This document shows positions 27,878-35,474 of a DNA stretch of 64,000 nt, piece after piece. The position numbers were made by a program, and so were the translations under genes. The notes under the pieces are model-generated. The model was not told the DNA's origin. It ran no database searches and saw only the letters and a list, made by a program, of their open reading frames with translations. The stretch's first letter is position 1. Every line of letters begins with the position of its first letter. Origin of the DNA: Thermoleophilaceae bacterium (GTDB lineage Bacteria > Actinomycetota > Thermoleophilia > Solirubrobacterales > Thermoleophilaceae); NCBI GenBank assembly GCA_030446485.1, contig JAUJNF010000002.1, forward strand, positions 1-64,000, written 5' to 3'.

Positions 27878-28750
27878 ATGGGCCTGTGTGACGAAGTCCG
27901 ATGGACCTGCGCCGCGGTGGCCGCCGATGCCCGCTCGGTCCGGATCGACCTCGACCGGCTCGGCTCTATCGCGCCCGGCCCACCCCCGGAGCTCGACCCC
28001 GAGCGTCATTTTCTCCAAGGGTCGCGTGAGGATGTCGCCGCCTACCTCCTCACGCTCGACGCGATCAACTTCGGCTCGGGCTGGTTCCCGACGCTGCGCA
28101 AGCGACCGGGCTGCTCCGGGTACTTCACGGTGGCCTCGGCGCTGACTGACCGCTTTCGGTCGAGTGGCCCCTGGTCGCCCGAGGAGATGAGCGCGCTCGA
28201 CCAACCGACCGTCGCCGGCGTGCTCGGCCAGGACCCGTCGCACGAGCTGATGGGGCTGTACGCGCGAGCACTCAACGACCTCGGCGCCTTCCTGGCGAAG
28301 CGCACGGCGCTCGAGGTCATAGATGCCGCGCAAGCCTCGGCCGAGCGACTGGCCGAATCGCTCGCCGCCGCGATGCCCTTCTTCGACGACCGCGGCTTCT
28401 ACAAGCGCGCGCAGATCGTTCCGAGCGACCTCGCGCTGGCGGGCGTGGCCGACTTCAGCGACCTCGATCGTCTGACGATCTTCGCCGACAACCTCGTGCC
28501 TCACGTCCTGCGCGTCGACGGCGTGCTCCGCTACGACGACGCCCTCGCGCGCAGGATCGACAACGGGGAGCGGCTCGAACCGGGTGAGGAGGAGCGTGAG
28601 ATTCGCGCCTGCGCCGTGCACGCCTGCGAGCGGATCGCCGCCGAGCTCGGCGTGGCGCCGCGAATCCTTGACGCCTGGCTGTGGAATCGGGGTCAGGAGG
28701 CGCGCTACAAAGCGGTGCCGAGGCACCGCGCGCGAACGGTCTTCTACTGA
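27878..28750 (+). CDS. Queuosine salvage protein (queuosine-5'-phosphate N-glycosylase, DUF2419)
   Basis: The 290-residue protein has the Qng1/DUF2419 signatures: LDAINFGSGWFPTLRKRPGCSGYFT, FYKRAQIVPSDLALAGVADFSDLDRLTIFADNLVPHVLRVDGVLRYDD and the C-terminal DAWLWNRGQEARYKAVPRHRARTVFY. Members of this family hydrolyse queuosine 5'-monophosphate to release queuine, which tRNA-guanine transglycosylase then inserts into tRNA. ATG 27878 opens the first homologous stretch (DEVRWTCAAVAADARSVRIDLDRL). It is divergent from pcrA (115 bases apart). The lack of queuosine biosynthesis genes nearby suggests salvage, but that is not testable in this window. Confidence 0.85.
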   Translation: MGLCDEVRWTCAAVAADARSVRIDLDRLGSIAPGPPPELDPERHFLQGSREDVAAYLLTLDAINFGSGWFPTLRKRPGCSGYFTVASALTDRFRSSGPWSPEEMSALDQPTVAGVLGQDPSHELMGLYARALNDLGAFLAKRTALEVIDAAQASAERLAESLAAAMPFFDDRGFYKRAQIVPSDLALAGVADFSDLDRLTIFADNLVPHVLRVDGVLRYDDALARRIDNGERLEPGEEEREIRACAVHACERIAAELGVAPRILDAWLWNRGQEARYKAVPRHRARTVFY

Positions 28751-28763
28751 CCGCGGCGCGGCT

Positions 28764-28793
28764 TGGCCTTCGCTCCGGAGGCGCCCCGGAGGC
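28764..28793 (+). terminator. Hairpin after the queuosine salvage gene
   Basis: An inverted repeat around CTCCGG / CCGGAG with flanking GGCC/GGCC pairing lies 14 bases after the stop codon. There is no U-tract, so it is only a weak terminator candidate. Confidence 0.35.
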
Positions 28794-28834
28794 CGCATCC
28801 GCGCTGAACGCCTGGAGGGCCCTTCACAACTCTT

Positions 28835-28858
28835 GAACCTCTCCCCAGGCGACGCGTC
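28835..28858 (+). promoter_or_regulatory. Candidate ECF-sigma promoter
   Basis: GAAC at 28835-28838 and CGTC at 28855-28858 are separated by exactly 16 bases, the classical layout for extracytoplasmic-function sigma factors (GAAC-N16-CGTC). The predicted start of transcription lies about 30 bases before the coding start of a secreted protein, consistent with an envelope-stress type gene. The cognate sigma factor is not in this window. Confidence 0.45.
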
Positions 28859-28895
28859 TCAACAGTCACGCAAACCGATTTAGGGAGATTCCCTC

Positions 28896-29882
28896 TTGAA
28901 ACGAACAGCCCTTGGATTCATCGTTACGCTCGTGATGTTGAGCGCGGTGACGGCCAGCACGGCCCTCGCGGCCCCACCGACGGCCACCACGGCCCCGGCC
29001 ACGAACCTGGCCGCGACCTCCGCAACCCTCAACGGGGATGTGGTGCCGAGCCAGAACGACACCACGTACTTCTTCCAGTACGGGACCACGACCGATTACG
29101 GCACCCAGACGCCCACGGAGGGACCGGTCACCGGAAACCCGACGAAGAGCAAGGCCGTATCGGCGGACGTGACGGGTCTGCAGCCTCAGACGACCTATCA
29201 CTACCGCCTGGTGGCCACCAACTCGGCGGGCACCAGCTTTGGCGCGGACGTGACCTTCACGACTCCGGCCGCGGGTGGACCCCCAGGTAAGGGCAACGCG
29301 CTCTCGATCACTGCGGTCCCCCCCACGATCATCCATGGCAATCGGACGGTGATCTCCGGCCGGCTGACCGGGCCGAACAGCGGCGGCGTTGCCGTGACGC
29401 TCGAGCAGACTCCCTTCCCGTTCACGGTCGGGTTCGAGGCCGCGGCGAGCGCGATCACAGACAAGAACGGCGACTACTCGTTCACGGTCAGGCCCACCCT
29501 CAACACCAGGTACCGGGTGTCCGCCAAGACCTCACCGCCGGTCGTGAGCCCGGTGGTCAGGGTGAACGTGCGGGTGAAGGTCACGCTCCGAGTGAGCGAC
29601 AGAACGCCCGCCCGTGGGCAGCGCGTCAGGTTCTCGGGCCTAGTGATCCCCGCCCACGACGGCAAGATCGCCAAGATCCAGCGCCGGACCGCAACGGGTA
29701 CGTGGAAGACCGTGGTGAGCGCAACGCTCAAGCCGGCCCTGGCCGTGAACGGCGTCACGCGCTCGCGGTACTCCAGGCGCCTCACGATCCGTCGGACGGG
29801 CACGTATCGCGTACGGGTGTCCCCGGGCGACGGCGACCACTCGGTCGGCCGCAGCCCCACACGCAGGCTGGTGGTCAGCTAA
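28896..29882 (+). CDS. Secreted protein with fibronectin type III-like and beta-repeat domains
   Basis: The 328-residue protein from TTG 28896 has a signal peptide (KRTALGFIVTLVMLSAVTASTALA) and a fibronectin III-like domain at residues about 30-125 (ATNLAATSATLNGDVVPSQNDTTYFFQYGTTTDYG ... LQPQTTYHYRLVATNSAGTSFGADVTFTTP). Two further beta-rich segments follow: IHGNRTVISGRLTGPNSGGVAVTLEQ... and RVSDRTPARGQRVRFSGLV...TGTYRVRVSPGDGDH. The fold of the latter is like the immunoglobulin-type repeats common in Solirubrobacterales exoproteins. AGGGAG precedes the TTG and is followed by its complement TCCCT, so the ribosome site may be partly sequestered in a hairpin. Confidence 0.85.
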   Translation: MKRTALGFIVTLVMLSAVTASTALAAPPTATTAPATNLAATSATLNGDVVPSQNDTTYFFQYGTTTDYGTQTPTEGPVTGNPTKSKAVSADVTGLQPQTTYHYRLVATNSAGTSFGADVTFTTPAAGGPPGKGNALSITAVPPTIIHGNRTVISGRLTGPNSGGVAVTLEQTPFPFTVGFEAAASAITDKNGDYSFTVRPTLNTRYRVSAKTSPPVVSPVVRVNVRVKVTLRVSDRTPARGQRVRFSGLVIPAHDGKIAKIQRRTATGTWKTVVSATLKPALAVNGVTRSRYSRRLTIRRTGTYRVRVSPGDGDHSVGRSPTRRLVVS

Positions 29883-29904
29883 CCGGTCGACCACTGAGTC
29901 GCTC

Positions 29905-29941
29905 GAACCTGCCCGTCATGCCCGTCGTGACGGGCAGGTTC
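29905..29941. terminator. Bidirectional terminator between convergent genes
   Basis: A perfect 14-bp inverted repeat (GAACCTGCCCGTCA / TGACGGGCAGGTTC at 29905-29918 and 29928-29941) with a 9-base loop lies between the stop of the secreted protein (29882) and the stop of phoD (29949). It is symmetrical and can serve both transcripts. Confidence 0.75.
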
Positions 29942-29948
29942 TGGAGCT

Positions 29949-31607
29949 CTACGGGTCGTCGAAGTTCGCGACCGGGCTGACCTCGATCTCCGCCCGCTCC
30001 CGCGGCACGCGGTGGCGGGCGATCGTGACGATCTCGCTCTGTGGCTGCGTAACGCTCCGCGGCGCGCGGTAGTCGACGACCAGCTCGTCCGGCCGCGCCT
30101 CTAGCACGCCGTAGCCCTTGAAGGTCTGGTTCGAGTACTTGATGTGCAGGTTGTTGGCCAGCACCGCCGCGTTGGTGGGCGCGCTGCCGGACTCACCGGA
30201 GAGACCCATGCGATCTCCGATGCCCTGCGAGCTGATCGAGCCGCCCACGAACTCCGTGGCCACCGAAGCCGGCTCACCCGGCCCCTCCCGCCCCGACGGC
30301 GTGACGTTGCCGCTGAAGAAGGTGTGGATGTCGCCGGTGAGGAAGGTGAGCCCCTGCACCCCGCGGTCGCGGGCGTGCTCGAGGATCTCCCGCCGCTCGG
30401 CCACATAGCCGTCCCACTGGTCGGGGTTCAGAAAGTTGTCGCGCGGAAACTCGAGGCTCATGATCATCACCTGGTTGGCCACGATCTTCCAGGCGGCCCG
30501 CGAGCGGGCCAGTCCGTCCTTCAGCCAGGCCTTCTGCTCGGCACCCAGGTGGGTCCGGCTCGGGTCGTCGGCGTCGCCGCCGCGCGGACAGAGGCTCGCT
30601 GAGCGATCGCCACAGGCCTGATCGTCGCGGTACTGCCGCGTGTCGAGCAGGAACACCTCGGCATTGCCCCCGAGCGGGATCGTGCCGTAGATGCGGTCCG
30701 GCGCCTGCCTGGGCCGGATGCGCGGCATCTGCTCGAAGAAGGCGGTGTAGGCGTTGGCCCGTCGCTCGAGGAACGGCACGCGCCGGGGCATCGACACGTT
30801 CACCTCCTCGGGGTTCTTGCTCGGCTCGTCGCCGGCGTAGTTGTTCTCGAACTCGTGGTCGTCCCAGATGGCCATCATCGCGTGGCTCGCGCGGGTGCGC
30901 AGGAGGTTCTGATCGGTGTGGTAGAAGGCGTACTTCTCGCGGTACTCGGCGAGCGTCTGCACCTCACCGTCGCCGTTCCCCCCGGTGCGGTCCTCGCGCC
31001 CGGGAAGGCTGCTCGAGCCGCCCTCCTCGTAGATGTAGTCCCCGAGGCACAGCACGAGGTCGAGGTCCTCCATGGCCAGGCCGGCGTGGGCGGTGTAGAA
31101 GCCGCGGCGGAAGTTCTGGCAGGAGAAGAAGCCGATCCGCACCGGCTCCCGCGAGTCGGCGGGGCGGGCGGTCTTGAAGCGGCCAACCGGAGAGTTCTCG
31201 TCGATGCAGGTGTAGAAGCGGTAGAAGTAGCGCTCGCCGGGACGGAGGGCCTTCGAGTTGACCGCCACGCGCGCGGTGAAGTCCCGCGCGCCGTCGGCGG
31301 TCACGTTCGCTCGGTGGACGATGCGCCTGAAGTCCTCGTCGGGCGAGATCTCGACCTGGAGGCGCGCTGTCTTCGTCAGCCCCTCGAGGCGAGTCCACAG
31401 CGTGATGCCGCGCTCCCGCACCTGCCCGGACGCGACGCTCTGGCGGAACTCCACGCCCTTGGCGAGCGGCACGCGGGCGTAGCGGGTGCGCCTGCGGCGG
31501 GCGGCCGAGGCGGCCAGCGGATCGCCCAGCAGCACGGCCGCGCCGAGTCCCGCGGCCGCGCCCGAGACGAAGGTGCGGCGATCCATTCCCTGCTCCACGG
31601 GCCGCAT
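29949..31607 (-). CDS. phoD: Alkaline phosphatase D family protein, Tat-exported
   Basis: The 552-residue PhoD-type phosphatase/phosphodiesterase hydrolyses phosphate esters outside the membrane with Fe/Ca or Ca ions. A twin-arginine signal MDRRTFVSGAAAGLGAAVLLGDPLAASA occurs at the N-terminus; the true start may be the second ATG (31586). Metal and active-site signatures: SVASGQV, LWTRLEG, CLGDYIYEEGG, IWDDHEFENNYAGDEPSKNPEE, NQVMIMSLEF and FLTGDIHTFFSG. No Pho box was recognised upstream. Confidence 0.9.
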   Translation of the reverse strand: MRPVEQGMDRRTFVSGAAAGLGAAVLLGDPLAASAARRRRTRYARVPLAKGVEFRQSVASGQVRERGITLWTRLEGLTKTARLQVEISPDEDFRRIVHRANVTADGARDFTARVAVNSKALRPGERYFYRFYTCIDENSPVGRFKTARPADSREPVRIGFFSCQNFRRGFYTAHAGLAMEDLDLVLCLGDYIYEEGGSSSLPGREDRTGGNGDGEVQTLAEYREKYAFYHTDQNLLRTRASHAMMAIWDDHEFENNYAGDEPSKNPEEVNVSMPRRVPFLERRANAYTAFFEQMPRIRPRQAPDRIYGTIPLGGNAEVFLLDTRQYRDDQACGDRSASLCPRGGDADDPSRTHLGAEQKAWLKDGLARSRAAWKIVANQVMIMSLEFPRDNFLNPDQWDGYVAERREILEHARDRGVQGLTFLTGDIHTFFSGNVTPSGREGPGEPASVATEFVGGSISSQGIGDRMGLSGESGSAPTNAAVLANNLHIKYSNQTFKGYGVLEARPDELVVDYRAPRSVTQPQSEIVTIARHRVPRERAEIEVSPVANFDDP

Positions 31608-31659
31608 TGTGCCGGGTCGCGCGGCGCCGTGCGTTACCTCCTGGTGAACTGCCGGCCGA

Positions 31660-32403
31660 TCAGCCGCCCGCCGGGTGCGACCCCCCGCGGCGCCGCGCCG
31701 GCCGGGCCCGAGCGCGTGCGGGGCGCGGCTTGGTACCGGTCGCCTCAGCGAGCATCCCCTCGAGCTCCTCGACCCGGTCGGCCAGCGAGCGGATGGCGTC
31801 CGCCACGGGATCCGGCAGGTGGGCCCAGTCCGCGTCGGGTCCCTCCGGACGCTTGCCGTCCACGCGCACCGGATGACCGGGGTTGCCGACGACGGTGGCG
31901 TTGGCCGGCACGTCGTGGATCACCACGGAGTTGGCGCCCACCTTGGACGCCCGCCCGACCCGGATCGGGCCGAGCAGCTTGGCCCCAGAGCCGATCACCA
32001 CGTCGTCCTCCACGGTCGGATGGCGCTTGCCACGCGCGAAGCCCGTGCCGCCCAGGGTCACGCCCTGGTAGAGCGTCACGTTGTCGCCGATCTGCGAGGT
32101 CTCGCCGATCACCACGCCGGACCCGTGGTCGATGAAGAGCGCCTTGCCGACCCGCGCCGCGGGATGGATCTCCACCCCGGTGAGCGTGCGGCTCGCGTTG
32201 GCCACCGCGTGGGGCACGACCGGCAGGCCGGCCTCGTGCAGGGCGTGGGCCACGCGGTGGGCGAGCAGCGCGTGCACGCCACCGTAGGTCAGGAGGATCT
32301 CGAGGCGGCCGATGCCGCGGGCCGCGGGGTCCCGGTCCTGCGCGGCGGTGAGGTCCTCGCGCAGCTCGCGCGCGACGCGGGTGAGGGTGCCGAGCCCAAG
32401 CAC
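31660..32403 (-). CDS. cysE: Serine O-acetyltransferase
   Basis: The 247-residue hexapeptide-repeat enzyme acetylates serine to O-acetylserine, the substrate of CysK. A short helical N-terminus (LREDLTAAQDRDPAARGIGRLEILLTYGGVHALLAHRVAHALHEAG) precedes the left-handed beta-helix: GVEIHPAARVGKALFIDHGSGVVIGETSQIGDNVTLYQGVTLGGTG, with catalytic His in DHGSG, then HPTVEDDVVIGSGAKLLGPIRVGRASKVGANSVV. The C-terminal tail is basic and Arg/Pro-rich. The upstream reading is open but antisense-like. GTG 32403 is chosen because it lies 5 bases after the stop of the E1-like gene. Confidence 0.93.
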   Translation of the reverse strand: MLGLGTLTRVARELREDLTAAQDRDPAARGIGRLEILLTYGGVHALLAHRVAHALHEAGLPVVPHAVANASRTLTGVEIHPAARVGKALFIDHGSGVVIGETSQIGDNVTLYQGVTLGGTGFARGKRHPTVEDDVVIGSGAKLLGPIRVGRASKVGANSVVIHDVPANATVVGNPGHPVRVDGKRPEGPDADWAHLPDPVADAIRSLADRVEELEGMLAEATGTKPRPARARARPARRRGGSHPAGG

Positions 32404-32408
32404 GGGGT

Positions 32409-33185
32409 TCAGGCCCCCACGGCGGCGGTCGCGGGCACTTGTGCGCAGGCCGGGCAGTTGTCGCGCCGGCGCGTGGTAACGATGAGCTGGTCCATCGACG
32501 CGCCCTCGAGCTGCAGGATGCGGTCGAGCAGTGGCTCGCCGACGCCGGTGAGGAGCTTCAGCGCCTCGAGCGCCTGAATGGAGCCGACGATGCCGGCCAT
32601 CGCGCCGAGCACCCCGGCCTCGCGGCAGCTCGGCACCGAGCCCTCCGGTGGCGGTGTCGGGAAGGCGCACCGGTAGCACGCCGACTCGCCCGGGCGGATC
32701 GACATCACGAGCCCGGAGAAGGCCAGCACTCCGGCCTCGACGAGCGGCACGCGCTCGCCACAGCAGGCGTCGTTCACGAGGTAGCGGGTAGAGAACGAGT
32801 CGCTGCAGTCCACCACCACGTCGGCGCCCGCCACGATCGCCGCGGCGTTCATCTCCTCGAGCCGCACCGGGTAGGGCTCGACCGTGGCCTCGGTGTTCAG
32901 CAGGCTGAGCTTGGCGGCGGCGCTCTCCGCCTTGCCGCCGCCGATGTCGGGCGTGAAGTGGAGCGGCTGGCGGTGGAGGTTCGACAGCTCGACAGCGTCG
33001 GAGTCGACCACTCCCACCCGCCCGACGCCCGCCGCCACGAGGTAGGTCGCTGCAGGCGAGCCGAGCGCGCCCGCGCCAACCACGATCGCGCTCGCGTCGC
33101 GCAGCCGCTCCTGGGCACCCCCGCTCCACTCGGGCAGCACGAGCTGTCGTGAGTAGCGCTCGAGCTCGGCCTCGGAGAGGGTCAT
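32409..33185 (-). CDS. MoeB/ThiF-family E1-like adenylating enzyme
   Basis: The 258-residue enzyme activates the C-terminus of a beta-grasp sulfur carrier with ATP. N-terminus ERYSRQLVLPEWSGGAQERL is typical of MoeB; VVGAGALGSPAATYLVAAGVGRVGVVDSDAVELSNLHRQ is the nucleotide-binding region; zinc Cys pairs CYRC and CPAC are present; the adenylation Asp is in VVDCSDSFSTRYLVNDAC. There is no C-terminal rhodanese domain as in MoeZ. It sits between tusA and cysE (4-base overlap with tusA), not next to moaD, thiS or cysO. This favours a sulfur-transfer role in cysteine synthesis, but the partner carrier is not seen here. Confidence 0.9.
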   Translation of the reverse strand: MTLSEAELERYSRQLVLPEWSGGAQERLRDASAIVVGAGALGSPAATYLVAAGVGRVGVVDSDAVELSNLHRQPLHFTPDIGGGKAESAAAKLSLLNTEATVEPYPVRLEEMNAAAIVAGADVVVDCSDSFSTRYLVNDACCGERVPLVEAGVLAFSGLVMSIRPGESACYRCAFPTPPPEGSVPSCREAGVLGAMAGIVGSIQALEALKLLTGVGEPLLDRILQLEGASMDQLIVTTRRRDNCPACAQVPATAAVGA

Positions 33186-33403
33186 CCCTTGACGATGGTC
33201 ACGAGGTCGCCGGCCACGTCGGCGCGGTGGCCCTCGTCGCGCGCGGAGCGCGGCACGTTCTCGAGCGCCTCGCCGGGATCGAGGCGGAGCCTCAGCGCGT
33301 CTCCCGGCTCGAGCGGCTCGAGGGCCAGTCGCGCCTTCACCCAGTTGAGCGGGCAGATCACGCCGCGGAGGTCGAGCGTGGTGTCGCTCACGTCCACGCT
33401 CAC
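33182..33403 (-). CDS. tusA: TusA-family sulfur carrier protein
   Basis: The 73-residue protein has the TusA/SirA signature LDLRGVICPLNWVKARLAL, in which the Cys of CPxxxxK carries a persulfide. TusA proteins relay sulfur from cysteine desulfurases to molybdenum cofactor, tRNA thiolation or other acceptors. The gene overlaps cysK by 4 bases and the E1-like gene by 4 bases, so it is a core member of the operon. Its acceptor is unknown. Confidence 0.88.
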   Translation of the reverse strand: MSVDVSDTTLDLRGVICPLNWVKARLALEPLEPGDALRLRLDPGEALENVPRSARDEGHRADVAGDLVTIVKG

Positions 33404-34368
33404 GGGGAGAAGAAGGGAAGCGACACGTAGCGCTCACCGGAGTCCGGCAGGACCACCACCACCCGCCGGCCCTCCCACTCCGGCCGACTGCCGACCTCGA
33501 TCGCCGCCCACAGCGCCGCACCGCCGGAGATGCCGATCAGCGTGCCCTCCGTGCGGGCGGCGCGCTGGGCGGTGTCGATCGCGTCCTCGTCGGCGACGGT
33601 GACGATCTCGTCGATCACCTCGCGGTTGAGCACCGCGGGCACGAAGCCCGCCCCGATGCCCTGGATCTTGTGCGGCCCGGGCGGCCCGCCGGAGAGCACT
33701 GGCGAGGACGCCGGCTCCACCGCCACCACGTGCAGGTCGGGGTTGCGTTCCTTCAGCCTCCCCCCCGCGCCGGTGATCGTGCCGCCGGTGCCGACGCCCG
33801 TCACCAGCACGTCGACCTCGCCGCCGGTGTCGCGCCAGATCTCCTCGGCGGTCGTGCGTCGGTGCACCTCGGGGTTGGCGGGATTGGAGAACTGGTCGGG
33901 GCGGTAGCAGTCACCGTTCGCGGCGGCCATCCGGCGCGCGGCGTCGACCGCCTCGTTCATCCCGCCCATCGACTCGGTGATCTCGACGTGCGCCCCGAAC
34001 AGCCGCACCAGGCTCTCGCGCTCGCGGCTCATGCCCTGCGGCATGTGGAGCGACAGCTCGTAGCCCTTGGCCGCGCACACGAAGGCGAGCGCGATCCCGG
34101 TGTTCCCCGAGGTGGCCTCGACGATCGTGGTACGGCCCGGCTCGATCTGGCCCGCGCGCTCGGCGGCCTCGATCATCGCCACGCCGATCCGGTCCTTGAC
34201 GCTGCCGCCGGGATTGTAGGCCTCGAGCTTGCCCACGAGCTCAGAGCCGCAGCCCGGCGCAATGCGGGCGAGGCGGATGAGCGGGGTGTTGCCGACCAGG
34301 TCGGCGACGTTGGCGGGGATTGCGCCGGACTGGCGAGCGGCCGGCGCGGCGGTGCGCAGCGCGTTCAC
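33400..34368 (-). CDS. cysK: Cysteine synthase (O-acetylserine sulfhydrylase) A
   Basis: The 322-residue PLP enzyme joins O-acetylserine and sulfide. PLP lysine in NPGGSVKDR (about residue 50), substrate loop ATSGNTGIALAF, phosphate loop GVGTGGTITGAGG, and ISGGAALWAAI near the C-terminus. GTG 34368 lies 7 bases after TACGCT (34381-34376), so it is probably the leaderless first codon; an upstream start at 34413 would include this box within the protein. It heads a cysK-tusA-E1-cysE operon (4-base overlaps). Confidence 0.93.
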   Translation of the reverse strand: MNALRTAAPAARQSGAIPANVADLVGNTPLIRLARIAPGCGSELVGKLEAYNPGGSVKDRIGVAMIEAAERAGQIEPGRTTIVEATSGNTGIALAFVCAAKGYELSLHMPQGMSRERESLVRLFGAHVEITESMGGMNEAVDAARRMAAANGDCYRPDQFSNPANPEVHRRTTAEEIWRDTGGEVDVLVTGVGTGGTITGAGGRLKERNPDLHVVAVEPASSPVLSGGPPGPHKIQGIGAGFVPAVLNREVIDEIVTVADEDAIDTAQRAARTEGTLIGISGGAALWAAIEVGSRPEWEGRRVVVVLPDSGERYVSLPFFSP

Positions 34369-34430
34369 ATGAATGAGCGTAGCCGCGGTGGGCTCAGAGC
34401 CTGACAGTTGCAAGGCCCACTGGAGCCGGC

Positions 34431-34754
34431 TTACGCCGGCTCCAGCTCGCGCTCAGAGGTTCGGGCCACCTCCTCGTCGCCGACCTCTTCAACGCTTGCA
34501 CTGACGGGTCCGTCCGGACTCGAGAGCCCGGACGCGGTTGCTCCATCGGCGAAGACCTCGCGACCGCGCTCGAAGGCTTCGTAGACGTTCTCCGCCTCGA
34601 GCGAGAAGACCACAGTCAGGGTCGCAGCTTCCAAGTCCTGTCCGACCACGGGGCCAGCCTCAGGATGGGTGGCGAGGAAGCCGTCGAGCAGCCGGTCGGC
34701 ATGCTCTTCCGCCCAGCCATGCTGCGGAATCGTGATGGTTAGTCGGTACTCCAT
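34431..34754 (-). CDS. Partner protein of HicA-like gene, 107 residues
   Basis: MEYRLTITIPQHGWAEEHADRLLDGFLATHPEAGPVVGQDLEAATLTVVFSLEAENVYEAFERGREVF is a beta-alpha-beta-like small domain, followed by an acidic Ser/Glu tail (VEEVGDEEVARTSERELEP). This type of protein is commonly found directly after HicA/YcfA-like genes in actinobacteria. The ATG at 34754 lies 1 base after the stop codon expected for the upstream HicA-like frame. It is not HicB by sequence. Read naively, the upstream gene and this one form one 177-codon frame, but this seems to be a frameshift artefact. Confidence 0.7.
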   Translation of the reverse strand: MEYRLTITIPQHGWAEEHADRLLDGFLATHPEAGPVVGQDLEAATLTVVFSLEAENVYEAFERGREVFADGATASGLSSPDGPVSASVEEVGDEEVARTSERELEPA

Positions 34755-34755
34755 C

Positions 34756-34964
34756 TCAGCGCCCCTTCCGACGGAAACCATATCGCCGCATCTGCGCGAC
34801 CAAGTTACGTAACGCGGAGGGTCTGTGGGCGTGCTACCGGTCGTGACGATGTTGACGCCGTCCGGCGCGTACAGCCTCCAATGGCCGCTCTTCTGCAGCT
34901 CGCACCTCCACCCCTGGCTCTCGGCTTCCTCAAGGATCTCCTTGAGGTCTTTCTTCAGGCTCAA
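34756..34964 (-). pseudogene. HicA/YcfA-like small RNA-binding toxin gene, frameshifted
   Basis: From TTG 34964 (preceded by AGAGGTG) the frame gives LKKDLKEILEEAESQGWRCELQKSGHWRLYAPDG then VNIVTTGSTPTDP, the beta-alpha-beta-beta dsRBD-like pattern of HicA with the GHW-K/R core. The next expected stretch, SALRNLVAQMRRYGFRRKGR and stop, is found in another frame. One missing base near 34813-34821 accounts for the break. It could be a genuine inactivation, a sequencing error, or programmed frameshifting. Confidence 0.6.
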
Positions 34965-35052
34965 TCGTCACCTCTGCGGAACCAAGGCGACCGAGAGCCC
35001 CTTCTCGCCCCCTTGGACGCGCGCACCCCAACCCACTCCTTAGCGCTATCCG

Positions 35053-35454
35053 TCAGATGTAGTACATCCCCGCCCCCGCCGCCCGCGCCTCGCGCTCCGC
35101 TAGCTCCGCAATGGTGCTCCCCCCAAGCACCGCCCGCACCGCGTCCACCGCCTCCGGCCAGATCGCGTCCTCGCCCGCGGCCTCCGCCCCGAGCGGGCCG
35201 TCCAGCACCTCAACCACCTCGAGCACCGTTACCTCTGAAGGTGGGCGCGCGAACGAGTAGCCACCCTTCACGCCGCGCTGGCTCTGCAGGACGCCCGCTC
35301 GGCGCAGGGTGCCGAACACGGCCTCCAGGAACTGCACCGGGATCTCGCGGCGGCGGGCGATGTCGCCGATCGGCACCGGCCCGTCCGCCTGTCTGCGGGC
35401 CAGCTCGGTCAGTGCCGGAACCGCCTGCGGCCCCTTGCTGCTGATGTTCAGCAC
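35053..35454 (-). CDS. Rrf2-family transcriptional regulator, CymR-like (cysteine-free)
   Basis: The 133-residue protein has an Rrf2 winged helix (LNISSKGPQAVPALTELARRQADGPVPIGDIARRREIPVQFLEAVFGTLRRAGVLQSQRGVKGGYSFA) and a dimerisation helix ending in MYYI, close to the MFYI end of CymR, the repressor of sulfur and cysteine genes that senses O-acetylserine via CysK. It contains no cysteine, so it cannot carry an Fe-S cluster as IscR or NsrR do. Its location upstream of the cysK-tusA-E1-cysE operon, on the same strand, fits cysteine control. GTG 35454 lies 6 bases after TAACCT. Confidence 0.88.
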   Translation of the reverse strand: MLNISSKGPQAVPALTELARRQADGPVPIGDIARRREIPVQFLEAVFGTLRRAGVLQSQRGVKGGYSFARPPSEVTVLEVVEVLDGPLGAEAAGEDAIWPEAVDAVRAVLGGSTIAELAEREARAAGAGMYYI

Positions 35455-35459
35455 CGGGT

Positions 35460-35466
35460 TAGGTTA
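35460..35466. promoter_or_regulatory. Shared bidirectional -10 region between cymR-like gene and VanZ-like gene
   Basis: The heptamer TAGGTTA reads TAGGTT for the plus gene (9 bases to its ATG) and TAACCT for the minus gene (6 bases to GTG 35454). The surrounding direct repeat GGTTAGGTTA is a plausible operator for the Rrf2 regulator. The divergent starts are only 20 bases apart. Confidence 0.45.
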
Positions 35467-35474
35467 AGGACCTG

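Noticed and set aside
31618..31640. A perfect AGGAGG-like ribosome site upstream of phoD
   Set aside because: No start codon follows at a usable distance; the site lies about 30 bases before phoD and points into no frame.
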